Assembly (NCBI GenBank): GCA_009829735.1 | Contig: CM020619.1 | Location: forward strand, 688,590-752,589 | Direction: 5' to 3' | Source of the DNA: Pyropia yezoensis | Taxonomy: Eukaryota; Rhodophyta; Bangiophyceae; Bangiales; Bangiaceae | DNA: 64,000 bases | In this document: in pieces, positions 21,601 to 32,222 of the stretch | How the letters are laid out: every line of letters begins with the position of its first letter | How positions within the stretch are numbered: position 1 is the first letter of the stretch | Translations under genes and position numbers: made by a program | The notes under the pieces: generated by a model | What the model was told of the DNA's origin: nothing | The model's input: only the letters and a program-made list of their open reading frames with translations | Database searches by the model: none

Positions 21601-22754
21601 CGGCGGCGGCGGCGGCGGTGCCGGCGGTGCCGCCCGCCGCCGCCGCCGGCGTTGCCGCCCTCACCGACGCGGCACTGGCGGCGGGCGTGGCGCCGCCGTG
21701 CCCGGCAGCCGCCGTCGCCGCCGCGGCCGACCGAGCCGGGCTGTCGGAACGCGCAGCGGCGCGGGCGGAGGCGGCCGCCGCGGCCGCCGTGGCGGCCCAC
21801 ACGGCGGCCGTGGCGGGCCTGCTGGTGTCGCTGCTGTGGGTGGGCGACGCCCGCCGGGCGGCCGCGCTCGTCGACGCGGTGCTGGCGGCGGGGCCGCCGC
21901 TCGCAGACGACCTCCTGGCGCTCCCCGCCCTCGACGCCGCGACCGCCGCCGCCCCGCGGGCGGCGGCGCTGAGGCGCCTGGCGGCCGCCCGGGTGGCCGC
22001 CCTGTCCACCCCCGCCCCGCCCCGGTGCCTGCGCATACCCGCCGCGCGGCTGCCGGCGGGGCTCACCGACGGCAGCGCCGGCGGCGGCGGCGGCGGCGCC
22101 GACGTGTCCCCGTCGGCGGCGGCGGCGCTGGCCGCCGCGGCCGCCGCGGCCGCCGCGGCGGCGGCGGCGGTGGGGGCGTTTCTCGACAGCCCGGCCGAGG
22201 CGGCGGCCATCCGCGGCGCCACCGCCGCGGCGGCGTTTGCGCGGCGGCTGGCGCCCCCCGGCGTGGCCGGCGCGGCGGCCATGCGCGCCCGCGGCTATGA
22301 CGTCGTTGCCCGCGTGGAGGGCACCCGCCGGGAGACGGTGGTGGTGGTGGAGAAGCGGGCCACCTTTGCCACCCGCTGGGCGGCCGCGTGGCGGCGGTCC
22401 CAGGAACGGCTGGCGGTAGCCGTGCGGTTCCGGGACCGCCCCAAGCCGCCGGCGCTACCGCCCGTTGCGGTGGCCGCCGCCGCCGGCGGGGGGGGTGACG
22501 GGCGCGGGGGGGGGGGGGGGGGCGCGGCCAAGCGGGCAGTCCCCGGCGGCTCCCCCGTGGCCGTGGACGCCCTCACCTCCCCGGGCGTCCCGGCGGCGGG
22601 CGCGGGCGCCCTCCACGTGCCGGCCTCGAGGTTAGCGGCGGCGGCGGGGGCGGCGGCGGCGGTGGCGGGGGCGACACCAGGGACGGCGTGGTCGGCGGTG
22701 GCGGCGGGTGTACGGGATGGGGCGGCGCCGCCGGCCAAGCGGCCGCGGTGGTGA
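18688..22754 (+). pseudogene. Broken paralogue of the 14506-17634 oxygenase-like gene
   Basis: Block-by-block similarity to the neighbour runs in the same order. GVPLSDADA matches GLPLSDAGA. VGVLLVDLPTAVRSAGG matches LVLVLPTAARHAGG. QTLAFLVVWPRSRGA matches HTALLVLWPRSRGA, and LAAARVAALS matches near the C-terminus. Frame 1 carries it to about 20030, then similarity continues in another frame from about 20034. An in-frame TGA at 20919-20921 interrupts a conserved stretch that resumes at once (LLRLAVEV... against LLGLAVEL...). The HxD iron ligands are replaced (HQD to LQE), so it would be inactive even if intact. Large Ala/Gly/Pro inserts separate the blocks. No clear start Met is visible near the homologous N-terminus. 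Assembly error could explain the indel but not the lost ligands. Confidence 0.7.
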
Positions 22755-23072
22755 GTCGCCGCGGCGGCGCCCCCCACATGGACGAGGGGGGGAAGGGGGC
22801 CGGTCGACGGCCGTACATGACTGGGGAGGTGGGGCGCGTGGACAAGCAGACGCTCGTGAACCGGGCGGGAGGGAGCTTGCCGACCGGCGGCGTGCGGGCG
22901 CGGAGCGCATAGGGGTAGAGGGCGGGGGGAGCGGCCGACGTTTGGGGGGCAGCGTCGAGACGGCCGCCCCTGTCGGTGCCTCCCTCGCGCGTGTCACGGG
23001 GGGCAGCGGGGGATGGGATGCCGTCCCGTCGGCGCTGAGCGGGGTGTTGCCTTGCTCCTCTTCCACCCCCGC

Positions 23073-23098
23073 ATGTACTGTACAGCAGGTACATACAC
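23073..23098. repeat. GTACTGTACAG palindrome block
   Basis: CATGTACTGTACAGCAGGTACATACA, an AT-rich self-complementary block in GC-rich DNA. It is 0.3 kb past the end of the broken oxygenase copy. Confidence 0.5.
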
Positions 23099-23601
23099 AG
23101 CCGTCTGGACACACCTGCCGATCCCCCCCCCCTTCGTCGACTCAAGCCGCCGACATGCATCCGGCACTTCATCGTCTGGGCGGGTTTCCGGAGCGTGGGC
23201 ATGACCTGCGTCCGTTGTGGCGTACCAAGAGGACTACGCGCTTGACTGGACAGTCACGACGGACTGCGTCACAAGTCCAATGGTCGCTGGACCAACAGGC
23301 GCTTGCTTCCGCGCCCCCTCCCTCCCTTGCCCCCCACTCTTCCCCAACCCCTACTCCCCCCTCCCAATCCCTTTGGGCACCCACCTCGTCGCGGCGGCCC
23401 TGCGCGGGCGGGGTGACAGAGGGGACGCTTGGCGCCTCGGGCGGGGGCCCCCCACGCTCGGTCATCGCCGACCCCCGAGCCCCCGCCCTCCTGGAGGGGG
23501 GTTGTGGCCCCGCTCGCACCGCCGCCGCGGCGGTGGAGAGCCACTCGTCAGACCGCGCCGACGGCGGCGCTCCCCGCCGCCGTGGTCGCCGTTGTGTCGG
23601 C

Positions 23602-23602
<1 letters not shown>

Positions 23603-23630
<28 letters not shown>
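23603..23630. repeat. 28-base G homopolymer
   Basis: An uninterrupted run of 28 G. It is likely to be unstable and prone to sequencing error, and can form G-quadruplexes. It lies outside any supported gene. Confidence 0.9.
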
Positions 23631-23632
<2 letters not shown>

Positions 23633-23869
23633 TTCTTGCCACGTTGTCCAAGGAGGTGCCACTGCTCTATGGTGCGCGTCGCAAGGAGAACGGTCCCACC
23701 TGCTCGTCCGGGTCGCGATGCACGGGTTGATGGTGGTGGGGCGACCGAGGCCCCCCAACCCTCCACGCGGCGCTCGTCCGCTCGGCGTCGACGCGGCCGT
23801 CGGCAACACGGCAACAACCTCCACGTCGCAGCCACCAACACCCGCCCCCGCGCCGACCCACCCCGTCTG

Positions 23870-24008
23870 CTGTACAGTACAGTACACAACTCTCTGGGCG
23901 CGGCGCCAGTGCCCCACGCGGCACGCAGCCTCTCCCACAGCACACAAAAAGCGCACGCGGTCCGCTGCCCGGCAGTTCCTCCCAGACGGCGGGGGTATGT
24001 ACTGTACG
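23870..24008. repeat. Two GTACAGTAC-type palindromes
   Basis: CTGTACAGTACAGTACAC at about 23870-23888 and TATGTACTGTACGT at about 23995-24008. They are about 120 bp apart, between convergent genes. Confidence 0.5.
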
Positions 24009-24556
24009 TCTGCGGAGCGGTAGGCGCCACGGGCTGCCACTCCCCCTGGGGAACGGCGGCCATGGCCAGCGGCCCGGCCTGCGCTGGTGGGGGGGGGCAA
24101 GGGAGCGACGCCGCCGCCGCCGCCCCACCCGACACTGCCCGGACGGGATGCGGCGGCAGGCGGCGGCGGCGGCGGCAGCGGCGACCACAGCAGCTGCTGC
24201 CCAGACGATGGCGGTGGCCACCACCCACCGTGGCGTCGGTCGGCAGCAGCAACAGCGGGGCAGAAACCGGGCGGGCCCCGGCGGTGGCCCCGGGAGGCCG
24301 GGCGTCACACCAATGAACAACTGCGCTGACCGGCCCACGCACCGTGGGGCGCGTGGTGGGGGGTGGGATGGGCGTCTCCCCCAAGGCTGGCGGGGACCGC
24401 CCCGGGCAGCGGGGGGCCGCGGGTTTCCCGTACAGCGGGCGGCCGCCGTGGGGGTGTGGGAGGTAGCAGCGAGAGCGGGGGCGGCACCCCCCCCACCACC
24501 CCCCCCTGGCTAGCAACCTCAAGGCCCCTGCCGCGCCTCCCTTTTGCTGCGGGCTC

Positions 24557-26265
24557 CTACCGCTCCCCCGCTGCCCACGGGGTGGCCGCCTCGCGGGCGA
24601 GCGTCGCCCGCGTGGCCAGCGCCAGCGCCACCGGCCGGTTCACCCCATCCTGCAGCAGGTCATCGGCGAGCAGCGGGTCCGCCCCCCCCCCCGCGCCCGT
24701 GGCCCACGGCCTGCGACGGTCGCCACCGCCGCCGCCACCGCCACTACCGCCGCCGCCACCACCACCTCGACCGCGGCCGCCGCCGCCACGGGCAGACGGC
24801 TCCCCCCCGACGCCGACGTCGCGGGCCCACGCGATGAGCGCGGCACGGTCGGTCAGCTCCCGCCGCTCGGCGACGAGGCGCTCCCGCTCGGCGCGCAGGT
24901 CGCGGACGCGCTCGCCCCAGCCCGCCGCGCCCCCACCGCCGCCGCCGCCACCGCCGCGGCCGTCACCGCCGCCGCGGCCGCCGCCGCCGCGGCCATCGCC
25001 GGGTGGCACAAAGGTCGTCTCCTCCAGCTGCAGCCGCCCCAGGCGGGCGGTGTTGGCCCACGTCGCCACGATGGTCACCACGCCAACGACGCCGAGGAGC
25101 GCCCACAGGCCGTGCACCACCCCCATCGTCGCGCGGTCGCTGATGGGGCCCCGCCGGGGCGGCGCCGCCGCCCCGCCCGTTCGGGGGGACCCACCCGCCG
25201 ACGGGGTCGGCGCGGACGGCAGCGGCGTGGGGTCGCCGGGCAAAAAGCCGCCGGCACAGAGCTCCCCCGGAAGGGCGGGCGCCCGGGCGGCGATCCAGTA
25301 GGGGAGCGCCACGTCGGGGGGGCGGACCTCGCGGAGAAAGGTCGACGGCGGGAGGATCCAGGCGGTAAAGTTGCCGGCCGCGTCGTCGTCCAGCGGCTCG
25401 GCGGTCGTCCACGGGTAGCGCAGGCCGGTGGTCGGCTCGGGGGGGGGGGGCGTCGCCCCTTCGGCGGGAGGGGAGGGGGGGGCGGGCCGGATGGCCGCCG
25501 TCACGTTGGCGGCAAACGCGTCGGTAACAATGGCGGCCTGCCAAAAGACGCTGTCAATGCTGGGCGTGCCAAACGCCGACTCCCGCTGACCCGTCACGTT
25601 GACGCGGAGCGCCCAGCCGAGCGCCGCCGAGTCGTTGCTCCCAACCAGACCAGTGAAAACCACCGTGCTGTTGGGCATGATCATGGTCGTCACGTTGGTG
25701 TAGAGCTGTTCAGAGAGGGGTGCTGGGAAGGGCACGGCCACGCCGTCCTGTGTCTTGCAGCGACCAGGCGCAAAAGAGGGGCGGAAAAAAGAGTCCACGT
25801 GCGCGACAGCGGCAAGATCTTGGTGTCAGAGCGCAAACCGTGGGCACTCGCACCACCGCCGTCGCCCGCCCGCCGCCGTGCGTTGAAACGGACGACACCA
25901 ACAACGCGCTCGGTGAAAAGAAAGCGCAGTGCGGTAGCCCCGCCACGAGAGCCCTTATCCACCACGGAAACCCCCAAAAGAGCTCGTCGCCGCCCCCACC
26001 ACCGCACGTCATCACCCCCTGCCCGCTCGTCCCAACCACCTACAATAAACAGGCGCGGCTCGACGCAAAAGCACTGCACCTCGACGACCGCGACGCACGG
26101 CCCCGGGTTGCCATCCTGCCTCAGCAAGGTGGGCGACAGGGGCCCCCGCACGGCGTCGCCGCGCGCGACGCCCGCCTCTGCCGCCGTCGCCGCCGCCACC
26201 ACCACCACCACCACCAGGCCGGCGGCCGCCGCTGCCAGCGGCACCGTCCACCGCGGGCGGCGCAT
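24557..26265 (-). CDS. Type I membrane glycoprotein with cytoplasmic coiled coil, unknown function
   Basis: Two exons are inferred: 26044-26265 (74 codons, donor GTAGGT) and 24557 to about 25755 (acceptor after a pyrimidine tract ending in ACACAG). The phase fits, but the exact acceptor is uncertain. The Met at 26265 starts a signal peptide with an Ala/Val core. The ectodomain has Cys residues and many N-glycosylation sequons (NVT, NST, NDS, NVT, NVT, NFT). A single membrane helix (LWALLGVVGVVTIVATW) follows. The cytoplasmic side has polyglycine linkers and a charged heptad-like segment (RDLRAERERLVAERREL). I recognise no family. The layout suits a receptor or a wall/matrix-linked protein. 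Confidence 0.65.
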
Positions 26266-28226
26266 GGGTGGCTGCCTGCACGCAGGGGACGGGCCAGGCG
26301 CGCCCCCGCCGCCAAAGCGGGGCACACACGACGGACGCGGGGGGGGAGGCGGAGGCGCGCAGCGGCCGTCCCGTCTGGCCGCCGCTCTTTTTATACGCAC
26401 CCCCGCGACGCCGGCCTACACAGGCGGGGGAGCGTGGCGCGCGCCCTGCCGCTCGAGCACTGGGGGCCCCGCATGTGGGGCGCCGCCTGGAAAACACAGC
26501 GTGCGCAGCAGTGGCCGCCGCCGTCGTCGTGCACGGGGCGCAGCCCCGCCGGGGCCTCGAGATACAAAAAAACTGGAGTCTGAAGGGGTGGGGGGGGAGG
26601 CGACGGCGGTTGCGACGGGCCCCGCCACAACGCCCAGTGGGCGCACGCAACGACCGCGGCACACACCAGCCCACTTTGCCCGCGCGCCCCTTCAGAGAGG
26701 TCCCGCAGAAGCAGCGAGCCTAAGAAGGCAGCAGACGGACACCGCCCAACAGGGGTGGGGCCACAGGCGCATCCACGCAAGCAGGGCGTGGGGAGGGGCG
26801 GGAGTCAAGAGGGGGCTCTGGACGGGTCGCTGGGGACCCCTACATGCTCTACCAGATGGTGTTGCCATCGGGCCGGCGGCCTCCTCTCTCCCGCCTGGGA
26901 CGTTGGCACCTGGCGTCCACCCAAAGGGCGAGTTGGACTCGCCGACGGATACGAGTAGCGTCCCCTGGCTGCCATGTGACCGCGCACCCCCTCGGGGATA
27001 CAAACCGCCATATTCGGCGGCGCCACCACCGGGCACGTGGACGCACGCCCACAGACTGCGGGGAAAGCCCGTAGCGAAATTTGACGCCCCGACCCGTGAT
27101 GGTCAGTTGGCCGCATGGCTGGCCTGCCGTGCGAGCACTGTTGCCACGCGCGGGCGGCGGGGTGGTCTGGTAGAAGGGCAGTCGCCAGCTGGGGGGCCCC
27201 GCCCGGGGTTAGGATGAGTGACGGCGTCGGCGGTGGGTCGGGAAGGGTGTGTGACGGGGTCTGCGGGGAAGGGGCGCTCAGCCACACCTCTGCATACAGC
27301 GCACAGTTCATGCGTTGAGGTTGGGATGGGTGAGCCGCGTGTGCGGCGGTGGCGGCTTGCGTCGTCGCTTGCGGGGCGGGGGGGGGGCGCAGAGGGGGAC
27401 GGGGACGGCTCGTCCTTCACGCACGTGGGCGCCGGCCATCATGGCATCCGCGCCCTGCAAAGCCGTCATCACGACATCATGTCGTGATGACGGCTTTGCA
27501 GGGCGCGGATAATTGGCGCAGCGACCGTCTGCCAGCGACGGGAGCGTGCCCCGCCAGGTGCCCGCCAGTGGCAGAGGGGGGCGAGTGGGTGGCCTGCGGG
27601 CCATCAGGGCCACCCGGCTCTGGTGCACGGCACCGCGAGATTTCTGAGCAGCCGCCGAGTCGGCATCGAAATGCGTATCTCCTGCGCTCCTGGGAACAAA
27701 TGCATGTCCTAGGCAATCCTTCTTCGTGAGTTTTGCAGGGGATTTGTGACTGGCAAGTCTTCAATCACGAGCCCGCCACCCGCATCGTCCGCGGTGCGGC
27801 CATGCGCGTCTCATTGCCGAGATCGCCGAGCGGGGGGGGGGGGGTTCGGCGCGTCAGCTCTGTCGCATCCGGTACCCAAGCGCCCTTTCATTGCGGGGGG
27901 TCGCCGCCACCCCTGCCCCTGCGTACCGTTCACCCCCCCCTCTCCCTTCCTTTCGGCTGGTGCAGCTGTGCCTGCCGCGCTTGCTGCGCGGATTGCCGTC
28001 GCCACTACCGCTGCGGCCGCCTCGGCGGGCGTGGGGCCAGACGCTGTCCGTCTCCTCGGTGCCTCCTTCCCGGCTCGCGCTGTCTTCCTCCCTCGCTTCC
28101 GACCTGCGCCGCACGCCGTCCTCCTTTCTATCCCCGGCTTCCCACCTGTCCCCTCCCCTGCGTCTCCTCTCTCTGCCTCTCCCCCCTGTTCATCATCATC
28201 ATACTTATCTGCCACCTGTTTCCGCC
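26266..28226. other. Divergent intergenic region
   Basis: No gene recognised over about 1.9 kb between a - strand and a + strand start. It contains the 65-bp perfect palindrome at 27446-27510. A C/T-rich leader of about 300 bp runs directly into the ATG at 28227. Confidence 0.45.
27446..27510. repeat. Perfect palindrome, 32-bp arms with 1-nt centre
   Basis: The left arm (27446-27477, starting ATCCGCGCCCTGCAAAGCCG) is exactly complementary to the right arm (27479-27510). A single C at 27478 is the centre. Homology stops abruptly on both sides. This could extrude a cruciform, be an inverted mobile-element end, or form a very stable RNA hairpin. No coding role is visible. Confidence 0.95.
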
Positions 28227-29120
28227 ATGAGTGACCCACCGAGGGCCCCCTTCACTGCCCTCTATCTCGCTGCGGGCCTGTCCTCCCGTTTTGGGTTTCG
28301 CGTCAAGTGCCTACAGGAGGTGGGCCGGTCTGGCGAGACGCTTCTGGAGCTCTCTGTCCGGCAGCTGCTGCCGCATGGCGTCGGCGACCTGGTACTGGTC
28401 GTCTCGAAGGGCACCTATGAGTCCATCCACGCGGTTGTAGGGGACGTCTTTCTCGGCCTCCCCGTGACGTACGTGTACCAGGTGACGCCAGAGTACAGGA
28501 AGAAGCCACTCGGAACCGTTCATGCGTTGCTGGCGGCCGAGGGGACGCTGATGCGCCCTTTTTTGGTACTGAATGGGGACACTTTGTACGGGGATGCGGC
28601 CCTGGCGCCTGTGTGTGCACACTTGACGCGCCAAAGTGGGAGTGGAGGCGGCAGCGGTGCCGGCAACGCCAGCAGTGGGGCGGCTGCCGGCGCCTCGGCC
28701 GAGGCATGCATGCCCGGCTACCCTCTCAAAGACGTACTCCCCCGCGCCGGACGAGTCAACCGGGCGGTGATCCAGGTGGGCGCCGGGGGCACCCTCGACG
28801 CCATTGTCGAGCAGTACGACATTGGTATGGCGGACATTGAAGCGGGCATTTACTCTGGCGACGAGCTCACCTCCATGAATATTTTTGCGTTTCCCCTCCC
28901 CGTCGTTGCCTTTGCGCGGAGGAAGTTTGACGCCTGGCTCGCCGCCCATGCCACCGAGGAGGTGGCCGAGTACATCTTGTCAACGATGCTCAATGACCTG
29001 CGGGCAGAGACGGGGATTGGCACGCGGGTGGTGCCGGTTGGCTCGGCGGTGCCGCTGGAGCTGACCAACCCGGACGACCTCGCGTACGTCAAGAACAACC
29101 TGCAGCTGGTGGGGCTCTAG
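28227..29120 (+). CDS. GlmU/MobA-type nucleotidyltransferase (sugar-nucleotide pyrophosphorylase-like)
   Basis: Single exon, 297 aa, ATG in a GCCATGA context after a C/T-rich leader. The N-terminus has the nucleotide-binding signature LAAGLSSRFG (residues 14-23) with a nearby Lys27 (RVKCLQ). The metal-binding motif LNGDT follows at about residue 115. A Gly/Ser/Ala insertion sits mid-protein (about 135-160). The C-terminal half has ILSTMLNDL and ends in ELTNPDDLAYVKN. The family transfers an NMP to sugar phosphates or similar acceptors. The exact substrate cannot be read from sequence. There is no clear transit peptide. Confidence 0.75.
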   Translation: MSDPPRAPFTALYLAAGLSSRFGFRVKCLQEVGRSGETLLELSVRQLLPHGVGDLVLVVSKGTYESIHAVVGDVFLGLPVTYVYQVTPEYRKKPLGTVHALLAAEGTLMRPFLVLNGDTLYGDAALAPVCAHLTRQSGSGGGSGAGNASSGAAAGASAEACMPGYPLKDVLPRAGRVNRAVIQVGAGGTLDAIVEQYDIGMADIEAGIYSGDELTSMNIFAFPLPVVAFARRKFDAWLAAHATEEVAEYILSTMLNDLRAETGIGTRVVPVGSAVPLELTNPDDLAYVKNNLQLVGL

Positions 29121-29561
29121 GGGTGTGCCGGGTGAGGGGGGGTGGGGGAGGGAAGGGGGGGCGAGGAGGTGCTGCAACTGTGACTGGCGCGGACAGCCGG
29201 GGCGGACGCGGCCGGGCGCTGAGGATGGGCATGCGCAGATGGGAATGGGGACCGTTGTGGTGGGGGCCTGCGGGAAAGGTGTGGTACGGAGCCGCGTTCG
29301 TGGAGGCAACGTGCCGTGGCAGGGGATACGTGAGTTGGTGGGGCGGCTGGGTGCTTTTGTTTTCTTCCTCTTTTCTCTGTGATGACGCTCGTATTTGGTT
29401 ATGTTTTTCGGCCACGGCGACCGCGGCTGCTTCTATAGGGTGTAGCCGGCTCAGAGGTTGTTTCATTCTCTTCTTGTTGCCTCTCCCTTGCATTCCCGTT
29501 GGCTGTGCACGCCGCGTGTCCTTCCGCTTCCATGCATCTTCCCCCTCCCCCCCCGAAGAAA
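29121..29561. other. 3' flank of the nucleotidyltransferase gene
   Basis: G/T-rich then T-rich sequence between the 3' ends of convergent genes. No gene seen. Confidence 0.4.
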
Positions 29562-29786
29562 CTCACTCCCCTTCACTCCCGTCAGCCATGGCGTCCTCTC
29601 CCATCACCACCGGCACTGGCGCACGGACAACCTGCCCCCCATTCCGGCGGCGGCGCTTCCCCCCCCCCGCCGTGGCCTCTGTCGCCGCCCCCCCCACCCC
29701 CACTGGCAGCGGCTGCTGGCGGTCCACCAGCACCGGCCGCGCGGCGGCCAGTGGGTGCTCCACCGGCCGCCGCGCCGTCCGAGCCA
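29562..29786 (-). pseudogene. Tandem copy of the RRP45 C-terminal coding tail
   Basis: It is nearly identical to 29786-30014, which encodes the end of the RRP45 frame including its stop. The period is 228 bp, with a few substitutions and one C-run length difference. Its frame matches the parental tail (ARTARRPVEHPLAAA..., ending EDAMADGSEGE). It lies directly downstream of the parental stop, on the same strand. It cannot be translated as part of RRP45 without readthrough or alternative splicing. Confidence 0.8.
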
Positions 29787-29787
29787 C

Positions 29788-30959
29788 TCACTCCCCCCCT
29801 TCACTCCCGTCAGCCATGGCGTCCTCTCCCATCACCACCGGCGCTGGCGCACGGACAACCTGCCCCCCATTCCGGCGGCGGCGCTTCCCCCCCCCCGCCG
29901 TGGCCTCTGTCGCCGCCCCCCCCACCTCCACTGGCAGCGGCTGCTGGCGGTCCACCAGCACCGGCCGCGCGGCGGCCAGTGGGTGCTCCACCGGCCGCCG
30001 CGCCGTCCGAGCCACGCTCCCCGCCCCCGACCCCGCGACGGCGGCGGCCGCCGCGGCGGCAGCGTCGTCCACCGCCCGTTGAGCGGCACGGGTGAGCGTC
30101 AAGACCCGCTCCGCCGCCGCCTGCGCACATGAGACAATGAGGGACGGCGGGATGGGCAGGCCACCGCTCTTGACCAGCCCGCACACCTCCCCGTGGGCGT
30201 TCATGGTCAGGGACAGGGTGCCGTCCGCGGCCGCCTCCTCCTGTGCGGTGGGGTCCACCGCAACCAGCGCGCCGCCGGTGCCGTCAGCCGCAGCCGCCGC
30301 CCCCCCCCCCCCCCCCCCCCCCCCCCCGGGTCGGCAAAGAGCGCAAACGTCACGGCAAACGGCACGTGCGCGACGGGCAGGGGCACCCCCTCCCGCTCCT
30401 CGGGTGAGTGGATGGTCGCCTCCCCGCCACGGACGCTGACGTCGGGTCGCCGGGCGCCCAGGACGGCCGCCACCGCCGCCGCGGTCGCCACGTCGCCCGC
30501 GTTGCCCGCGTCGGCTATGAGTGTCACCTCCACGGTGACCGCCCAGACGAGGGCGCCCGCCACAATGCAGAGCGCCTCGGTGTCGAGGGCGCGGCTTCCC
30601 CGCAATGCGCCCTCGACCAGCCGTACCGCGTCAGAGGTGGCGGCGCCGCCCGCTCCCGCGGCGCGGCGGGAGAGGGCGGCGGCGGCAGCCGCCTCGGACG
30701 CGGCGGCCGAAGGGGTTACCGACACGGAGAGGGTGCCCTCTGTCGGCCGCCCGGGGCGGGGCGGCGTTGCACGTACAGATACAGCGGCGGTGGCTAGGGT
30801 TGCCCCAAACGAGGCGGTCGCCGCGCCAGGCGTGGTGGGCGACAGGGTGATGCTGACGCGCCGGCCGTCTGGCGGACGGCGGCCGTCGACGCGCGCACCG
30901 GTCGCGAGGGCCGCTACAGCAAACGCTTTCTCAGGGGCAGAGAAGGCGTCAGGTCCCAT
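29788..30959 (-). CDS. RRP45: Exosome complex core subunit RRP45 (RNase PH-like), frame broken at a C28 run
   Basis: Two frames together give the RRP45 fold. The first starts at Met 30959 (FSAPEKAF, RVDGRRP, RPTEGTL, ALDTEALCIVAG, RRPDVSVRGGEATIHSPEER). The second, through VDPTAQEEAAADGTL and MNAHGEVC, ends at 29788. They are separated only by a C28 (poly-Gly) run at 30300-30327. One base of length error or variation there joins them into about 390 aa. RRP45 is a structural ring subunit of the RNA exosome; the ring is usually catalytically inert in eukaryotes. The C-terminal basic Ala/Arg tail is specific to this gene and is duplicated downstream. Identification is strong; frame continuity is unproven. 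Confidence 0.85.
30300..30327. repeat. 28-base C homopolymer inside RRP45
   Basis: It encodes polyglycine on the - strand. The reading frame of RRP45 changes across it, so its true length decides whether the gene is intact. Confidence 0.9.
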
Positions 30960-31240
30960 GGTTGGATGGGATGGACGAAAAGCAAAGGGGGGTGACAAGA
31001 GGACAGCCAGGGAGTGGGGGGAGTTGAGGACCAGGTGCAGCGAGGGCGGTCGTGACAACGGCCGGCGATGATGGCTCCGCAGACGGGATCCAGGACGTGG
31101 CATGCCAGGCAGTGGCCGAGCATGAAAATGGCAAAACAGCACACGCAGTTGTTGTATTCGTAGGTTACATGTCAAGGAAATGCAAAGCTCACACATGAAA
31201 TGGTGCAGATTCCTTGAAGGATCAAGTCGACCGCCACGAA

Positions 31241-31442
31241 TACAGTCTTTCTCCATTGTTGGGCACCCTTTGTGGCGACCGTAAGCCAAAGGATTGTAAC
31301 TTGGCTTCGCCCTCTGATTGGTCGGTGACAACGATCGAGTGCTGACACATGCGTTGATCGCACCGTAGAGGTCGGTCGACCTGCATTGGTTACTAGACAC
31401 CGTGCCCAAGAAAGGATGTCACAGCAATGGAGAAAGACTGTA
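31241..31442. mobile_element. Tc1/mariner-like MITE
   Basis: Inverted termini CAGTCTTTCTCCATTG (left, from 31243) and its complement (ending 31440) are each flanked by TA. This is the TA target-site duplication and CAGT-type end typical of Tc1/mariner elements. The total is about 202 bp, with no coding frame and a lower GC than its surroundings. It lies between the divergent RRP45 and DAG-lipase-like genes. No partner transposase is visible in the window. Confidence 0.7.
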
Positions 31443-31668
31443 GATGGGGACCTCATGCAAACTATTGCGATCTTTTGGTGTGAAAGTATCGCGGGCTTGC
31501 ATACCTTCCAGGCCCTGGAGCCTTGTTGGCTGGTTCGCCACGTCTCCCTCCCTTTCCACTCTTCCCGCGACCACACCCGTCCGGCCATCGACGCTGCCGC
31601 CGCCGCTGACGCCGCCGCTGCCGCCGCCGCTGCCGTCGCCGGAACCCCCGCCCCGTCTACTAGGTACC

Positions 31669-31677
31669 TACTGTACG
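31669..31677. repeat. TACTGTACG palindrome-related site upstream of DAGL-like gene
   Basis: A short TACCTACTGTACG word about 220 bp before the ATG at 31894. It is weaker than the other copies but at a similar distance from the start. Confidence 0.3.
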
Positions 31678-31893
31678 GCGGCAGGCAAGACGGTCGCCAC
31701 TATAACTGGGCGCAACGTACGGCCACACCGGCCGCCTCTCCTCCTGCTGCCCCCACCCCACCTGCTGCTTCTATTTTTGCCCGTCCTCTCCCAAGGCGCC
31801 TCGCCTGTCGTGGGCTGCCGCTACGCCCCCGGCCAGCCCGGCCGTCCCCCCTCGGCGCTGCTCCCCCGCAGTCCCGCCCGCGCGGCGGCGACC

Positions 31894-32190
31894 ATGCCGG
31901 CCGACGGGGAGCGCACGCCGCTGCTCCCGCCCCCCCCCCCCGGCCGCCCGCCCCCCCTCCCGCGCGGCTTGGCGGCGGCGGCGGCAGCGGCGGCGGCGCC
32001 GCCGCCGCCGTTTCTCCCCCCCCCTTCCCGCCACCGCCGGGCGCCACCCCCCCTGGTGTCGGGCCGTTGCGCCTGCCCGCGTGGGTGGACCTCCTCTACT
32101 GGCCCAGCCGGCTGGCGCTGGTGGCGCTCGCGGCCGCCGCCGCGGGCGCCGCGGTGGGGACTATCACTGGGCCGGGAGGCCCCGGCGGGA

Positions 32191-32222
<32 letters not shown>

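Larger units (their letters stand above)
22755..24556. other. Intergenic region between convergent genes
   Basis: No gene recognised. It contains three GTACAGTAC-type blocks and a 28-base G run. Frames crossing it are Arg/Pro/Gly-rich shadows. Confidence 0.45.
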
